64,000 nt of DNA from Anaeromassilibacillus senegalensis (GTDB taxonomy: Bacteria > Bacillota > Clostridia > Oscillospirales > Acutalibacteraceae): positions 294,148-358,147 of the forward strand of contig NZ_LN868535.1 in NCBI RefSeq assembly GCF_001261775.1. The letters are read 5' to 3'. The notes beneath the pieces were generated by a model. It had not been told where the DNA came from and ran no database searches. It worked only from the letters and a program-made list of their open reading frames with translations. The translations under genes and the position numbers were made by a program. Below, in pieces: positions 18,201 through 26,453 of the stretch. Position 1 is the stretch's first letter, and each line of letters begins with the position of its first letter.

Positions 18201-19365
18201 ACCAGTCGACCGCGCCGAATTTCAGGAAGACCTTTTCGCCGTCAGCGACCCAGGAGTCGTCCAGGGTGAGGTCTCTCTCGTACCATGCGGTGCCGAGGTA
18301 AGAGGCGTTCTGGATGCCGCTGGCCGGGGATTCCCACGGGAACGGCACATTGATCTTGAGGCCGTAATTTTTGGACTCATACCACTTGTCCGCTTCTCCG
18401 GCCTTATCCGGATCGAAATCAAAATCCCAGACGCCGTTCAGGTTCATCCATTTGTCGCGCTTCCAGTCCGGGCGGGGATGCTCGCTGCGCGCGATGCCGC
18501 TGCCGGATTCAGAGGTAACCAGAATATACTGTTCGGTATCGCTGATGTAAGCGTCCTTTTGCAGCCGGATCTTAAACGCACCGGGATTCAGGGAATCCGG
18601 AACACCGAGAACCAGTTCCGTCTCGGTTGCGGAAACGGTCTCCATGACCGCCTTCGGCTCCAGAGAGCTGCCGCCCAGGGTAACAACCTCAGCGGTGGTG
18701 TCTTCTGTAAAGTTCGAGCCAGTCAGCGCGATCGTGCCGCCCAGGCCCAGATCCTTATCGAGCTGCGCGTTGTCGGTGTTCATGTCTTCCACGATCGGGC
18801 CAGCGTAGTTGGCCGGAAGGTAGAACGCGGTGGTCGGGACCAGCGTTTTTTCCATGCCCTGGTCGTTGGACCAGCGCAGGTAAACGTGGGAGCCGCCCGT
18901 GGCTTCAAACCAATCCATCTTGAACTCGTAGGCCTGTCCGGCTTCCAGGTGGATGGGCTTGCTCTTCTGCTCAACATCCCACTGGTTGACCCACCAGTCG
19001 ATGATCGGGGTTTCCATATTGTCTACATATACACGGGTTCCATTGTCCGTATAGGCATAGAACGTGTACTCGCCTGTCTCCGGCGCGACAATGCGGCCGG
19101 TCCAGCGCGCGCCGCACCAGTCGTTTTGGCCGGTGCGCTGTGTCAGCATGCTTTCTGTATCGCTGAATGCGATATTGGGGTCTACATAAATGCCCTTCAG
19201 ATCGGTGAAGGGGAATCCGGATGCATCCCTTACCAGATAGTATTCCGCCTGTAAGCCCTGATGCGTCAATGCGCCGTCCTGTGCCGGAGCGGCGGACGCG
19301 ACAGGCGCCAGCATGGTGAAGACCATCGCCAAGGAAAGGACCAGACTCAGCAGTCTTTTTTTCAT
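12262..19365 (-). CDS. Secreted PA14-GH2 glycoside hydrolase (beta-galactosidase-like) with FIVAR repeats
   Basis: A 2367-residue exported enzyme. Order: signal peptide (1-26); PA14 domain (about 35-180); TIG-like domain (185-290); GH2 sugar-binding, Ig-like and TIM-barrel domains (about 300-960) with the acid/base in LFNETWG (Glu719) and the nucleophile in NSEYGGVDAY (Glu819); beta-rich domains; three concanavalin/LamG-like domains (about 1310-1840); an Ig-like HMLTASY domain; four or so FIVAR units; a Ser/Gly linker; and the shared C-terminal domain. Both catalytic acids are present. GH2 members include beta-galactosidases, glucuronidases and mannosidases, and the exact specificity is not visible. 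GGAGG precedes the ATG. The 3' side carries a relic tail and a terminator. Confidence 0.88.
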   Translation of the reverse strand: MKKRLLSLVLSLAMVFTMLAPVASAAPAQDGALTHQGLQAEYYLVRDASGFPFTDLKGIYVDPNIAFSDTESMLTQRTGQNDWCGARWTGRIVAPETGEYTFYAYTDNGTRVYVDNMETPIIDWWVNQWDVEQKSKPIHLEAGQAYEFKMDWFEATGGSHVYLRWSNDQGMEKTLVPTTAFYLPANYAGPIVEDMNTDNAQLDKDLGLGGTIALTGSNFTEDTTAEVVTLGGSSLEPKAVMETVSATETELVLGVPDSLNPGAFKIRLQKDAYISDTEQYILVTSESGSGIARSEHPRPDWKRDKWMNLNGVWDFDFDPDKAGEADKWYESKNYGLKINVPFPWESPASGIQNASYLGTAWYERDLTLDDSWVADGEKVFLKFGAVDWFCTLYVNGEKVGDHEGGYTPFEFDITEFVNAGDNKITLMVNDEASYGKDEYPALVGKQGHNAPCGYTHTSGIWQTVYLEGRSSTYLEYAHANPDVDNSSVQFELKVQSDADKTVTVAYDFKSVLWDDEKGENIETGSTISGTQEIALKAGENLVSLDAIAIADQKLWNYDSPNLYEGSVKLLDGDTELDNVATYFGQRKVSTEIYDGKNYEYIYVNNEPVFLSGLLDQGFWEEGVYTAPSEEALKYDIKAMRDRGFNMIRKHLKIEDPVQYYWADRLGMFVWQDMPHATYMNTKSNNGATPGRVVYEYALEQMLNRDYNHPSVIAVMLFNETWGINHNGGKADDGMTTNEWIQYLYYKTKDINPNLLVEDMSPCNNDHIQPTDLNTFHMYPKGYQNSKNDVANRERDTYPGSGNNFWGDFKQETEPWLNSEYGGVDAYAGDFDVSWCFKYQTDIQRQYDKLNGFVYTEPFDVEYERNGILTYDRRDKIFGYDEVAYGGDMRINDLTNPEHYVGLDINPALVVAPGTQYSAPAVAINWSGEALENPVLKWRFDATDIYGNNISTGKSGEFALTYAPYTRENHTISFTLPDQKCVGTITLWIESNGEKISKNFANVIVTNGKDSPAVSILSEETAVLRQSAAASNTVKNGVGAVTYEYTLPAGFDVDSLNGMRVVAEASSLKDETVNHGISNSKLSQTTVGSELPSDVTVSINGHEVNTVFLPDNPRDIRGTLTLPKGELNGASAGNFGYLLNLSVPADVLDALKAELAENNALTVSYSVKEDAENANGVRMYNEGNGRYAVNPMVILNPEDLATTEAVTPETNNFSVESGAAGFYARYNAEANTGYKVGVEDGSVVLAKADGTVLATAEADASNLKAVFFDDHVTVYADGNPVPVIDLYDYSGFTGSVQAIGGSVTVAPESYEVLTAGDVQADVQFVDSFNIGSGTTQGRPNETFGKRYEIIKGDKDRPNDTNKSDGVWNGSNENNNLYVEADWGNKAIIKNTESTDLVAEADITLTEVKPGTNGNMGLIIRGSEYKDNVDGANGYYAGIGEGYIQVGRMSNGWTELANVKAPVAVGETHRLRMVAVGSRIRVYLDDETEPRVDVYDGTYQSGSVALRGFRCKGVFDNVVVSTAPRYEADFENGSIAEWTATGAAWSSEDGQMAASGKATALVGNAGWTDYEFSADVTPAADGKAGLAVRAITQKERLSGYYVVLDEKADKLQVIRSMSGVETVLAETDLDVAADTAYNLKVRAVNNALRVYVDGAKEAALTVIDNDFLNGKAGLVILEGAAAFDNVVVKDKFIYEENFSDGCLDGWNIISGDFSVKDNTLNLKSAQGKKMVDGYATWDDYVIQAKIKLDVRNDIKSNAGYIFRCSDFGVGQDDQYGYVSGINYNAKELTGESASGLETGDIHYGWRSIMNDHSFKIDPSKWYDFEVKVIGNKITASVDGVEYYTVEDEAYSYGMIGLRNFNSGLQVQNFKVIPADEYEKDIPSEHMLTASYNNNVSLYIDGENQRLADLIGAYKDVVMAGDKLSLEFRPRLDGRELAGVTLNGKALQVKDTGSFVYDLTMPNKDTTLAFQFTVVDKTNLRSVIAVAEDCADEAAGTVPSVQKKFEKALKEAKAAEEKLTATQKEIDDAMFALIDAMHYLSFTEGDKSKLTVLMDIADALDRSFYTEESLAKVDAAYAAAKELVDAEDALEVDVDAAAEALNEALITLVRITDKSDLADKIDTAEGLDLDKYLEVGKEEFAAALEKAHAVMENPDATQKEIEDAVNELSSAMTLLRLIPNKDALKENIEKAEAIDTSKYTAASVRDLKDTLGEANDVLNNPQATQEEVDAVNTKLTRVTNSLVPKGSSKPSGNKTSGGSSAPSNAYGAEGTAIVGANVAQAASVVSDTTVNFTLKRGSAYCFKMTVVNGNGTAPSFTVGNGDVLKTQFVAKIGNEYYYRVWAVGAPGASTGVYTALPGAAAVKHCTVTIG

Positions 19366-19611
19366 AGAGCTCCTCCTTACAATATCATTCCTGACGGCGG
19401 CTTTTTGCGAAACTTTTGTCTCCCCCTCCCTGCCGCCTGCCGCCCGCGGCTTGGATTATTCTCGCAACAAATTGCTTGCACATTCAGTTTACACCAGATA
19501 TTTCCAGAAGTATTTGTGATTTTTTAGCTGTTTCGTTCGATTTTTTGATTTCTTATGCAAGATTATAAAAAAGAACCGGCGGGGACGGCTGGGGGTGAAT
19601 ATGGTTGACAG

Positions 19612-19661
19612 GAATAAAACGGCCTCCGCATCCAAGACTGGACGCGGAGGCCGTTTTATTC
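19612..19661 (-). terminator. Terminator of the acetyltransferase gene
   Basis: 18-bp stem (19612-19629 with 19644-19661), extendable by four more pairs past one mismatch, loop AGAC. It has T-rich arms and lies 55 bases after the acetyltransferase stop on the minus strand and about 245 bases upstream of the GH2 start. Confidence 0.75.
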
Positions 19662-19715
19662 TTATACCGACTGCCAAATCAGATTTCACGCCGCGCGGAT
19701 TTCCCCTTCCGGCTG

Positions 19716-20237
19716 TCAGACGGACATCACGGTGTTTTGCAGATAGCTGTTGAAGCGCTCGTACGCTTCACCGGACAACGAAGCCGGGTGCGAAAGGACG
19801 AGCAGCTCGTGCCCGCTATTTCCCGGGTGATACGGCGGATGCACATGCGCATAGGGGTTCTCCCGGAATCCGCATCGCTCGTAAAAGCCCTTCCGCCGCA
19901 CGGCGATGGCATTGACTGGCGGGTCGATCTCCAAAATAACGGTCTTACCGTCCTTTGTCAGCCGGTCCAGCGCCTGCCTGCCATAGCTTTGGTTCCGCAG
20001 GGACGGGTCGATACAAAAATGCTCGACGTACCGGAAGTCCATGGCTTCCCAATAAAGCAGCAGCCCGACGAACCGGTTCCCGTCGTACAGCAGTGTAAAA
20101 TGATAGTCGTCGCAGCGGAGCGCTTCCCTTTGGGAAAGCGCGGTCCTCTGCTCATACGCGGGAAAGCTCTCCCGGTAAAGTGCCATTGCCGCCGCAAACC
20201 GAACATCCTCCGGGGAACGCAGCCTGATAAACTCCAT
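19716..20237 (-). CDS. GNAT-family N-acetyltransferase
   Basis: A 173-residue protein with the GNAT fold: a central strand with VEHFCIDPSLRNQSYGRQAL, where RNQSYGRQAL is the acetyl-CoA pyrophosphate-binding loop (Q/RxxGxG/A type), followed by VILEIDPP and the C-terminal FYERCGFREN motif typical of the family. It transfers acetyl from acetyl-CoA to an amine; the acceptor is unknown. It lies 50 bases downstream of the MerR gene on the same strand, so it may be in the same transcript. Confidence 0.88.
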   Translation of the reverse strand: MEFIRLRSPEDVRFAAAMALYRESFPAYEQRTALSQREALRCDDYHFTLLYDGNRFVGLLLYWEAMDFRYVEHFCIDPSLRNQSYGRQALDRLTKDGKTVILEIDPPVNAIAVRRKGFYERCGFRENPYAHVHPPYHPGNSGHELLVLSHPASLSGEAYERFNSYLQNTVMSV

Positions 20238-20286
20238 CCGGTGTCCCTCTCTTTCTTTACATTAATATAGACACAGAAACGGGCTC

Positions 20287-20697
20287 TTATCCGACAGATT
20301 TTGTCGGCCAGTTGGCCGGGTTCATCCGGTCGGGAATGCGCCGTTCCACGATCCCGCGGTACAGCTCCGCTTTTTTCTCCATATATTCCAAACGGCGTGC
20401 CGCTTCTTCCAGCTGTGCCCGCGCCGTTTCCTGCTGCCGCAAAATGATCTGGTACCGCTGTTCAATGGTCGCGTCGCCTTCCAGACATAATGCGACATAT
20501 TCTTTGACAAACTCGAGCGGCATTCCGCAGTCGCGGAGATATTTGATTCCCGTCAGCCAGTTAATGGATTCCTCATCAAAGAGGCGGTTGTTATTTTTAT
20601 CCCGCTTCACGGACGGAACCAGCCCCTTATCCGTATAAAACCGGATGGTATGTTCCGTGAGGCCGAGAATCCTGGCAGCTTCCTTCACCGTATACAA
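20287..20697 (-). CDS. MerR-family transcriptional regulator
   Basis: A 136-residue protein with the MerR winged helix at the N-terminus (YTVKEAARILGLTEHTIRFY, then TDKGLVPSVKRDKNNNRLFD), followed by a coiled-coil dimerisation helix (about 80-120). No cysteine cluster for metal is visible, so the effector is probably organic or redox stress. The start is a TTG, supported by a GGGGGAA ribosome site five bases upstream. It is divergent from an aldo/keto reductase whose promoter carries a MerR-type 19-bp spacer. Confidence 0.9.
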   Translation of the reverse strand: MYTVKEAARILGLTEHTIRFYTDKGLVPSVKRDKNNNRLFDEESINWLTGIKYLRDCGMPLEFVKEYVALCLEGDATIEQRYQIILRQQETARAQLEEAARRLEYMEKKAELYRGIVERRIPDRMNPANWPTKSVG

Positions 20698-20727
20698 ATC
20701 CGTTCCCCCTTTTTTTCAAAAAAGCGC

Positions 20728-20758
20728 TTGACTTCGAGCTGCTCGAAGGTGGTAAAGT
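20728..20758 (+). promoter_or_regulatory. MerR-type promoter with 19-bp spacer and palindromic operator
   Basis: -35 TTGACT (20728-20733) and -10 TAAAGT (20753-20758) are separated by 19 bases, two more than optimal. The spacer region holds a perfect 8-1-8 palindrome CTTCGAGC-T-GCTCGAAG (20732-20748). This is the hallmark of promoters that MerR-family activators untwist. It drives the aldo/keto reductase. Confidence 0.85.
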
Positions 20759-20817
20759 AATCGTAGCACAAAGAACCTCCCATGTAAAGACTGTCTTAAA
20801 TGGAAAGGAGACCCCAT

Positions 20818-21669
20818 ATGCAAACAATATCTTTAAACAACGGTGTCGTCATGCCTCTTGAAGGCTTCGGCGTATTCCAAATTCCAGACGCCGCGCAATG
20901 CGAACAGGCTGTTTCCGACGCGCTGGAAACCGGATACCGGCTGATTGACACCGCCGCCGCTTATTTCAACGAAGAGGCCGTGGGCAAAGCGATCCAAAAA
21001 AGCGGCATTCCCCGCGAAGAACTGTTCATCACCACAAAGCTCTGGATTCAGGACGCGGGCTATGAACCCGCAAAACGGGCCTTTCAGACCTCTTTGGACA
21101 AGCTGGGCCTGGATTACCTGGATCTGTACCTGATCCACCAGCCCCTGGGCGACTATTACGGCTCCTGGCGGGCGATGGAAGAGCTGTATGAGGCCGGTAA
21201 AATCCGGGCGATCGGCGTATGTAATTTCTATCCGGAGCGGCTGGCCGACCTGTGCCTGCATGCAAAAGTCCTTCCCGCCGTCAACCAGGTCGAGCTCCAC
21301 CCTTTCTTCCAGCAGGAAGAGGCCCTCAAAACCATGAAGGAATTCGGCGTGCTGCCGGAGGCATGGGGACCGCTGGCGGAAGGCGCGCAGGGGATCTTCC
21401 AAAACGAGACGCTCGCCGCCATTGCAAAGAAGCACGGAAAGACCGTTGCACAGGTCGCCCTGCGCTGGAATACACAGCGCGGTGTGGCCATCATCCCCAA
21501 ATCCATTCACAAAGCGCGCATGGTTGAAAATCTGGACATTTGGGAGTTCGCACTGGACGAAAGCGATATGGCGGCCATCGCCGCGTTGGACCTTGGGCAG
21601 AGCAAAATTATTGACCACACTTTGCCCACCACCGTAAAACGGCTCAGCCAACTCCGCATTCACGCATAA
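20818..21669 (+). CDS. Aldo/keto reductase
   Basis: A 283-residue NADPH-dependent aldo/keto reductase with the AKR barrel. The catalytic tetrad is visible: Asp in RLIDTA, Tyr in [11 protein letters not shown], Lys in TTKLW and His in YLIHQP; the cofactor-binding end carries RGVAIIPKS. It reduces aldehydes or ketones in the cytoplasm. I chose the ATG at 20818 because GGAAAGGAG lies just upstream and covers the earlier ATG. The MerR-type promoter points to induction by a toxic carbonyl or similar stress. Confidence 0.92.
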   Translation: MQTISLNNGVVMPLEGFGVFQIPDAAQCEQAVSDALETGYRLIDTAAAYFNEEAVGKAIQKSGIPREELFITTKLWIQDAGYEPAKRAFQTSLDKLGLDYLDLYLIHQPLGDYYGSWRAMEELYEAGKIRAIGVCNFYPERLADLCLHAKVLPAVNQVELHPFFQQEEALKTMKEFGVLPEAWGPLAEGAQGIFQNETLAAIAKKHGKTVAQVALRWNTQRGVAIIPKSIHKARMVENLDIWEFALDESDMAAIAALDLGQSKIIDHTLPTTVKRLSQLRIHA

Positions 21670-21680
21670 ACCGGTACTGC

Positions 21681-21714
21681 AAAACCGCCCCGGAACCGAT
21701 TCCGGGGCGGTTTT
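21681..21714. terminator. Bidirectional terminator
   Basis: 15-bp perfect stem AAAACCGCCCCGGAA with a CCGA loop between the convergent aldo/keto reductase and YeiH-like genes; A-run on one side and T-run on the other. Confidence 0.9.
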
Positions 21715-21715
21715 G

Positions 21716-22723
21716 TTACAGGACGCCCAGCAGGCGCTGGAGGAGCAGGCTGACACCCGCAATGCCGACCCAGCAGCAGAACCCCATAAAAATGGGCTTT
21801 CCGCCGGTTTTGACCAGCTTGACGAGGTCGGTATTCAGACCGATGGCGGCCATCGCCATGACGATGAAAAATTTGCTCAGCTCTTTGAGCGGGCCGGTTA
21901 CCGCCGCCGGCAGATGGAACACCGTGGTGACGACGGAGGCCAGAACAAAAAACAGGACAAAGAACGGAAAGATCTTCTTCATATCCACCTTTGTTCCATC
22001 CCTGGACGACGCCTTGCGCGTGCGGACAAAGGCCAGCACCAGCGTGATCGGGATAATGGCGAGCGTCCGCGTCATCTTGACGATCGCGGCAGCGTCCAGC
22101 GTATTGCTGCCGTGTATCCCGTCCCATGCCGTGGCAGCGGCGGTAACGGAGGAGGTATCGTTGATCGCGGTGCCGGCAAACAAGCCGAAGCCCTCGTTGG
22201 AGAGGCCGAGCAGCGCGCCGAGCGCCGGAAAAATTAACGCCGCGACGATATTGAACAGGAAAATCACGGAGATGGACTGCGCAATTTCCTCATCGTCCGC
22301 ATCGATCACCGGGGCGGTCGCCGCAATGGCGGAGCCGCCGCAGATGGAGGACCCCACCCCCACCAGCGTGGCGGTTTTCCCGGGAATGTGCATCCCCTTG
22401 CACAGGACAAACGCGATCAGCAGAGAAACGGAAATGGTGCTTAAAATGATGGGCAGGGACTGTTTTCCCCGCGCCAACACCTCCGTCAGGTTCATGCCGA
22501 AGCCCAGCAAAACAACAGCGGCCTGCAAGACTTTTTTGGAGACATAGGACACGCCCGGCTGGACGCCGGATTTGTCCTTCCAGACCAGCGCGAGCGCCAT
22601 GCCCGCCAGAATTGCAAACACAGGGCCGCCCACCACGGGCAGCAGCTTTCCCAGGAACCATGCGGGAAGGGCGATGACCAGACAGAGCAGCACGCCCTTC
22701 CCCCTCTTTTTCCATTCTTCCAC
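21716..22723 (-). CDS. YeiH/UPF0324-family membrane protein, putative sulfate exporter
   Basis: A polytopic inner-membrane protein of about 335 residues with roughly ten hydrophobic segments. The motifs [20 protein letters not shown] and TAINDTSSV match the YeiH (conserved hypothetical 698) family, annotated as putative sulfate exporters. The function in this cell is inferred only from the family. A GTG at 22723 has a GAGGG site five bases away and aligns with the usual short N-terminus; an ATG at 22774 is in frame but lacks a ribosome site. A LysR regulator is divergent and probably controls it. Confidence 0.85.
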   Translation of the reverse strand: MEEWKKRGKGVLLCLVIALPAWFLGKLLPVVGGPVFAILAGMALALVWKDKSGVQPGVSYVSKKVLQAAVVLLGFGMNLTEVLARGKQSLPIILSTISVSLLIAFVLCKGMHIPGKTATLVGVGSSICGGSAIAATAPVIDADDEEIAQSISVIFLFNIVAALIFPALGALLGLSNEGFGLFAGTAINDTSSVTAAATAWDGIHGSNTLDAAAIVKMTRTLAIIPITLVLAFVRTRKASSRDGTKVDMKKIFPFFVLFFVLASVVTTVFHLPAAVTGPLKELSKFFIVMAMAAIGLNTDLVKLVKTGGKPIFMGFCCWVGIAGVSLLLQRLLGVL

Positions 22724-22840
22724 GAAATCCCTCTTCTCTTTTATTTGATCCCCAGTATACCAAGTTCTCTTCATAAGGTAAAATGATAAATCTTTATTTA
22801 ATCATAAGTCAATGTTATAATGTGGGAAGGAGGTGGTTTC

Positions 22841-23743
22841 ATGTTGGATTTTCGCATTGATACGTTCCTGGCCGTGTGCCGGTTTATGAATTTTACCCGG
22901 GCGGCGGAAACACTGCACATCACCCAGCCGGCGGTATCCCAGCACATCCACTGGCTGGAGGAAAAATATCATTGCCGGCTGTTTACTTTTCAGGGAAAAA
23001 AGATGGCGCTGACCCCCGCCGGGGAAACGCTCCTGAGCGCCGCCACAACGATGAAGCACGACGCGCTGTATCTGGAGGACCGCTTGCAGCAGATACGGCA
23101 GAACACGGGCCGTCTTGTGTTCGGCGCAACACTGACCATCGGCGAATTTGTGATTCCAAAGCATCTTGCGCGGTTTTTGGAACGGTATCCCGACGTTTCC
23201 GTGCGGATGGTGGTCGCGAACACACAGGAGCTTTTAAAAGAACTGGATGCGGGAGAGATCGACTTTGCGCTGGTGGAAGGGTATTTTGCCAAGAGCGAAT
23301 ACGATTCCCTGGTATACGCGCGGGAACCCTACATCGGCGTATGCGGCACATCATACCCGCTGCCCGACGCGCCCCTGCGGATGGAAGACCTGCTTGCGGA
23401 GCGGCTGATTGTGCGGGAGGCCGGTTCCGGCACGCGGGAGGTGCTGGAACGCTATCTGGAGGGACGCAATTGCACGCTGCGCGATTTCCGGCGGCTGACG
23501 GAGGCGGGCAACCTGAACGCGATCAAGTCTCTTGTGGAGCAAAACTGCGGCGTCACCTTTTTATATGAGGCGGCGGTCGCCGACAGCCTGCGGGACGGCA
23601 CGCTGCGGCGTATCCCACTGACGGATTTCCATATCGTCAACGACTTTACCTTTATATGGCGTAAAAACAGCGCCTTTGCCGCACATTATCACGAGCTGTT
23701 TCAGGCGCTGCACGAGGATTCCGCCACATCTCCTTCTGTTTAA
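22841..23743 (+). CDS. LysR-family transcriptional regulator
   Basis: A 300-residue LysR protein. The N-terminal winged helix reads FLAVCRFMNFTRAAETLHIT then QPAVSQHIHWLEEKYHC, followed by a linker helix and a two-lobed effector domain (about 90-295). GGAGGTGG lies seven bases before the ATG at 22841. It is divergent from the YeiH-like gene, the common layout for LysR regulation of the neighbour; the shared gap of about 117 bases should hold the binding sites. Confidence 0.92.
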   Translation: MLDFRIDTFLAVCRFMNFTRAAETLHITQPAVSQHIHWLEEKYHCRLFTFQGKKMALTPAGETLLSAATTMKHDALYLEDRLQQIRQNTGRLVFGATLTIGEFVIPKHLARFLERYPDVSVRMVVANTQELLKELDAGEIDFALVEGYFAKSEYDSLVYAREPYIGVCGTSYPLPDAPLRMEDLLAERLIVREAGSGTREVLERYLEGRNCTLRDFRRLTEAGNLNAIKSLVEQNCGVTFLYEAAVADSLRDGTLRRIPLTDFHIVNDFTFIWRKNSAFAAHYHELFQALHEDSATSPSV

Positions 23744-23814
23744 TAAAATTTTTATCAGCCTTTGCAGTTTTTCACGGCGGTGCGGGGTATTACGGACAGA
23801 GAGGGGGGAACGGC

Positions 23815-24294
23815 ATGGCGGGAAACGCACCGTATACTGACGAAGAGGTTTTGCGGCGGTTCGCATCCATGGTCTACCGGCTCGCGCTGTCCCAGACCAA
23901 AAACAAGGCCGACGCGGAAGACGTGTTCCAGGAGGTATTCCTGCGGTATGTCCGCACAAATCTGGCGTTCCAGAGTGAGGAACACATTAAGGCGTGGCTG
24001 CTCCATGTGACCGTCAACCGCTGCCGTAAGCTTTGGGCGTCGGCGTGGTTCCGCAAAACCGTGCCATTGGAAGAAATACCATCCTCCGCCTTGCCGGAGG
24101 AAGCCGGCGTAGCGGAGGCGGTAGCCGCCCTGCCCGAAAAATACCGCGCGGTGGTGCACCTGTTCTATTTTGAAGACCTGCCGGTCCGGGAGATCGCGCA
24201 GGTACTGGGGCGGCCGGAATCCACGGTGACATCCCAGCTGCACCGGGCGCGGGCAATACTGCGGGAAAAACTGAAAGGAGAAGATCAGCCATGA
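23815..24294 (+). CDS. ECF-type RNA polymerase sigma factor
   Basis: A 159-residue sigma factor. Region 2 (about 10-75) includes LALSQTKNKADAEDVFQEVF and VRTNLAFQSEEHIKAWLLHV, followed by a short linker. Region 4 (about 100-150) includes LPEKYRAVVHLFYFEDLPVR and the DNA-reading helix GRPESTVTSQLHRAR. It directs RNA polymerase to a small regulon, probably including itself. The stop overlaps the ATG of the next gene (ATGA), showing translational coupling to its membrane partner. Confidence 0.92.
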   Translation: MAGNAPYTDEEVLRRFASMVYRLALSQTKNKADAEDVFQEVFLRYVRTNLAFQSEEHIKAWLLHVTVNRCRKLWASAWFRKTVPLEEIPSSALPEEAGVAEAVAALPEKYRAVVHLFYFEDLPVREIAQVLGRPESTVTSQLHRARAILREKLKGEDQP

Positions 24295-25040
24295 AAGAAC
24301 GGTATCAGCGCGTCTGGAACCAGGTGGAACCGGACCCGGAATTGTTGGAGCAGACTGCCCGGAGGATGGCGGAGGAAACGCGCCCAAAGCGCTTCCCCAT
24401 AAAACGCGCGGCCGCTATCTGCTGCACACTGGCCCTACTGTTCGGCGTGACCGGATGGTTTGCCGGCAGCCGCAGCGACCCGTTTACACTGGTGGCCTAT
24501 GCCGCGGACGGGGCGCGCATCCCGCTGGCAAAGGGAAGCGAGGTCCCCCTGCTGGCGCAGCCGGAGCTGGCCAGTGTCGAGGGATACTACACGCCGGTCC
24601 TCACGTACTGCTGGCAACTTGGATTCCGCTGTGAGGGCAAAAATCTGGAGAGCATCACCTTTACGACGGATCAGGGGGAATTCCTGCGCAAGTACCGCCT
24701 GACCTTCGAGGAACGCGCGGACCTGGATTACATGAAACAGCTTGGCATTATACACTCCGCTTACTATGGGGGAAAGGATCGATACGACGAAGGCTATGCC
24801 GACGCTTACGCATTGGAGGGACAGAGCTTTACCGTCCCCTACGACGAACAGGACAGCCGTACCTACTGTTACCAGATCGTAAAGGAAGGCGAAGAGGGTG
24901 AGGAGATCGATGAAGCGGCCTGGCTTGAGAACCTGTCCGTGGAAGTAACCGTCACCGCGCGTTTTAAGGACGGAAGCGAAGCGCGGAAAAACGTCCGGCT
25001 GACCACGGACGGCAAGGATCTTTTCGCGCTGGAACAATAG
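24291..25040 (+). CDS. Putative membrane anti-sigma partner
   Basis: A 249-residue protein with a cytoplasmic N-terminus of about 35 residues, one transmembrane segment (about 40-60, AAAICCTLALLFGVTGWFAG) and an external domain of about 185 residues with no family that I recognise. Position and ATGA overlap with the ECF sigma gene indicate an anti-sigma or sensor role. It lacks the HxxxCxxC zinc motif of classical anti-sigma domains, so binding of the sigma factor by its N-terminus is inferred from context. A terminator follows. Confidence 0.7.
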   Translation: MKERYQRVWNQVEPDPELLEQTARRMAEETRPKRFPIKRAAAICCTLALLFGVTGWFAGSRSDPFTLVAYAADGARIPLAKGSEVPLLAQPELASVEGYYTPVLTYCWQLGFRCEGKNLESITFTTDQGEFLRKYRLTFEERADLDYMKQLGIIHSAYYGGKDRYDEGYADAYALEGQSFTVPYDEQDSRTYCYQIVKEGEEGEEIDEAAWLENLSVEVTVTARFKDGSEARKNVRLTTDGKDLFALEQ

Positions 25041-25105
25041 CAGGATCGAACCGCGGCCGTAAAAACGGCCTGTGGACGACCGAAAAAATACAGATGTACA
25101 TGGAG

Positions 25106-25141
25106 AAAGCTCCCCCGGATTGGTTGATCCGGGGGAGCTTT
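25106..25141 (+). terminator. Terminator of the sigma/anti-sigma operon
   Basis: 15-bp perfect stem AAAGCTCCCCCGGAT with a TGGTTG loop, then TT. It also faces the end of the convergent ROK gene. Confidence 0.85.
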
Positions 25142-25181
25142 TGTATGAAAAGGAAGATTTGGATAAGGAGGATGAGAGAGG

Positions 25182-26453
25182 TTATACAGCCCCGGCCTGC
25201 AGCAGCTCGCCGCAGGACTCGGGAACCTGCATCAAAGTCGTTGGATTGGAGAGAAGCTGTTGGACCGCGTACGCACCGGCGCCCAGCAGGGAGGGGCTTT
25301 CCGGAAGATGGTTCATTTCAATGGACAGGTCGCTGTAAATCAGCGGGTTCACGCTGCGCTGAACCTTCTGCTTTACAATATCCAGGAGCATATCCGGGCA
25401 AAGCTCCGCCAGCTCGTCGCCGATGACAATCAGCCCGGGGTTGAGCTGGTTGACCAGGCTGACAATGCCGGTGGCCAGCAGGTCGCAGATTTGACGATAG
25501 GATTCGGACGCGACGGGATCACCTGAGCGAATGGCGGCGGCGATCGCCCGGCCCGACAGGTTCTCCAGTGTCAGGAGGGACGGTTTTCCCGCGCGCAGAA
25601 GCTGCGCGATTCCCTCCCGCAGGGCAGTCATGGAACAGTATTTTTCCAGGCAGCCGCGGTTGCCGCACTCGCATTGGGGCCCATCGTATTTGATGCTGTT
25701 GTGTCCGAACTCCCCGGCAATCCCCCGCTGGCCGATCACCAGCTTGCCGTCGGAGATCATGCCGCAGCCGATGCCCTGGCCGGCGAGAATATAAATCATA
25801 TTCTGCACGCCGGGTTCCCGGCAGCGGTACCAAAGCTGTGCATAGGCGCTCGCGTTGGCGTCGTTCAGCACATAAAGCGGCATTCCAAGCCCTTCGGAGA
25901 GCGCCGCGCGCAGGGGAAAGTTCTGCCAGCCTTCCAATTCGGTGACAAACAGCAGGCGGTCCAGGTCCTCCCGGTAGGGGCCGGGCATCGCCACACAGGC
26001 GGCCAGCAGCTCCGTCCGCGGGTTTTCCCGGATCACGGCCTGTATGGCGGTGCGGATCCGGGAGATCACGGGCCGCACGCCCTCGCGCATGCCGATTCCG
26101 TATTCCTGCACGCTGTACAGCTTGCCGGAAAGGCCGACCAGGCTGACAAAGAACGCCTTGCGGGTCATGCGGACGCCCAGCACCTTATATTTTTCGTCAT
26201 TGAGGGTGACACCGATGGACCGGCGGCCCTTTTCCCCGGAAATCAAACCGGTTTCCAGGATGGCGCCGCTTTCCAGCAGTTCGCCCGCAATATTGGTGAT
26301 CGTGGCTTGTTTCAGGCCGGAGAGACGGGCCAGCGTCGCGCGGGAACACACGCCCTCCTGCCGCAGCAGGCTGAGCACCAGCGCGCGGTTGTGAACCTGG
26401 GTCTTTTCCTGATTAATACTGGATACATGAAGTGCTTCGTTCATTTTTATCAT
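25182..26453 (-). CDS. ROK-family transcriptional repressor (NagC/XylR type)
   Basis: A 423-residue protein. An N-terminal winged helix (about 20-75, NRALVLSLLRQEGVCSRATL then ARLSGLKQATITNI) is fused to a ROK sugar-kinase-like domain (about 85-400) with the zinc motif CECGNRGCLEKYC. ROK regulators sense a sugar or sugar phosphate and release catabolic promoters. It lies downstream of the double-GH3 gene on the same strand and could control it or other local enzymes. GGAGG is 3 bases from the ATG at 26453 and 12 from the ATG at 26444, so the exact start is uncertain. Confidence 0.9.
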   Translation of the reverse strand: MIKMNEALHVSSINQEKTQVHNRALVLSLLRQEGVCSRATLARLSGLKQATITNIAGELLESGAILETGLISGEKGRRSIGVTLNDEKYKVLGVRMTRKAFFVSLVGLSGKLYSVQEYGIGMREGVRPVISRIRTAIQAVIRENPRTELLAACVAMPGPYREDLDRLLFVTELEGWQNFPLRAALSEGLGMPLYVLNDANASAYAQLWYRCREPGVQNMIYILAGQGIGCGMISDGKLVIGQRGIAGEFGHNSIKYDGPQCECGNRGCLEKYCSMTALREGIAQLLRAGKPSLLTLENLSGRAIAAAIRSGDPVASESYRQICDLLATGIVSLVNQLNPGLIVIGDELAELCPDMLLDIVKQKVQRSVNPLIYSDLSIEMNHLPESPSLLGAGAYAVQQLLSNPTTLMQVPESCGELLQAGAV

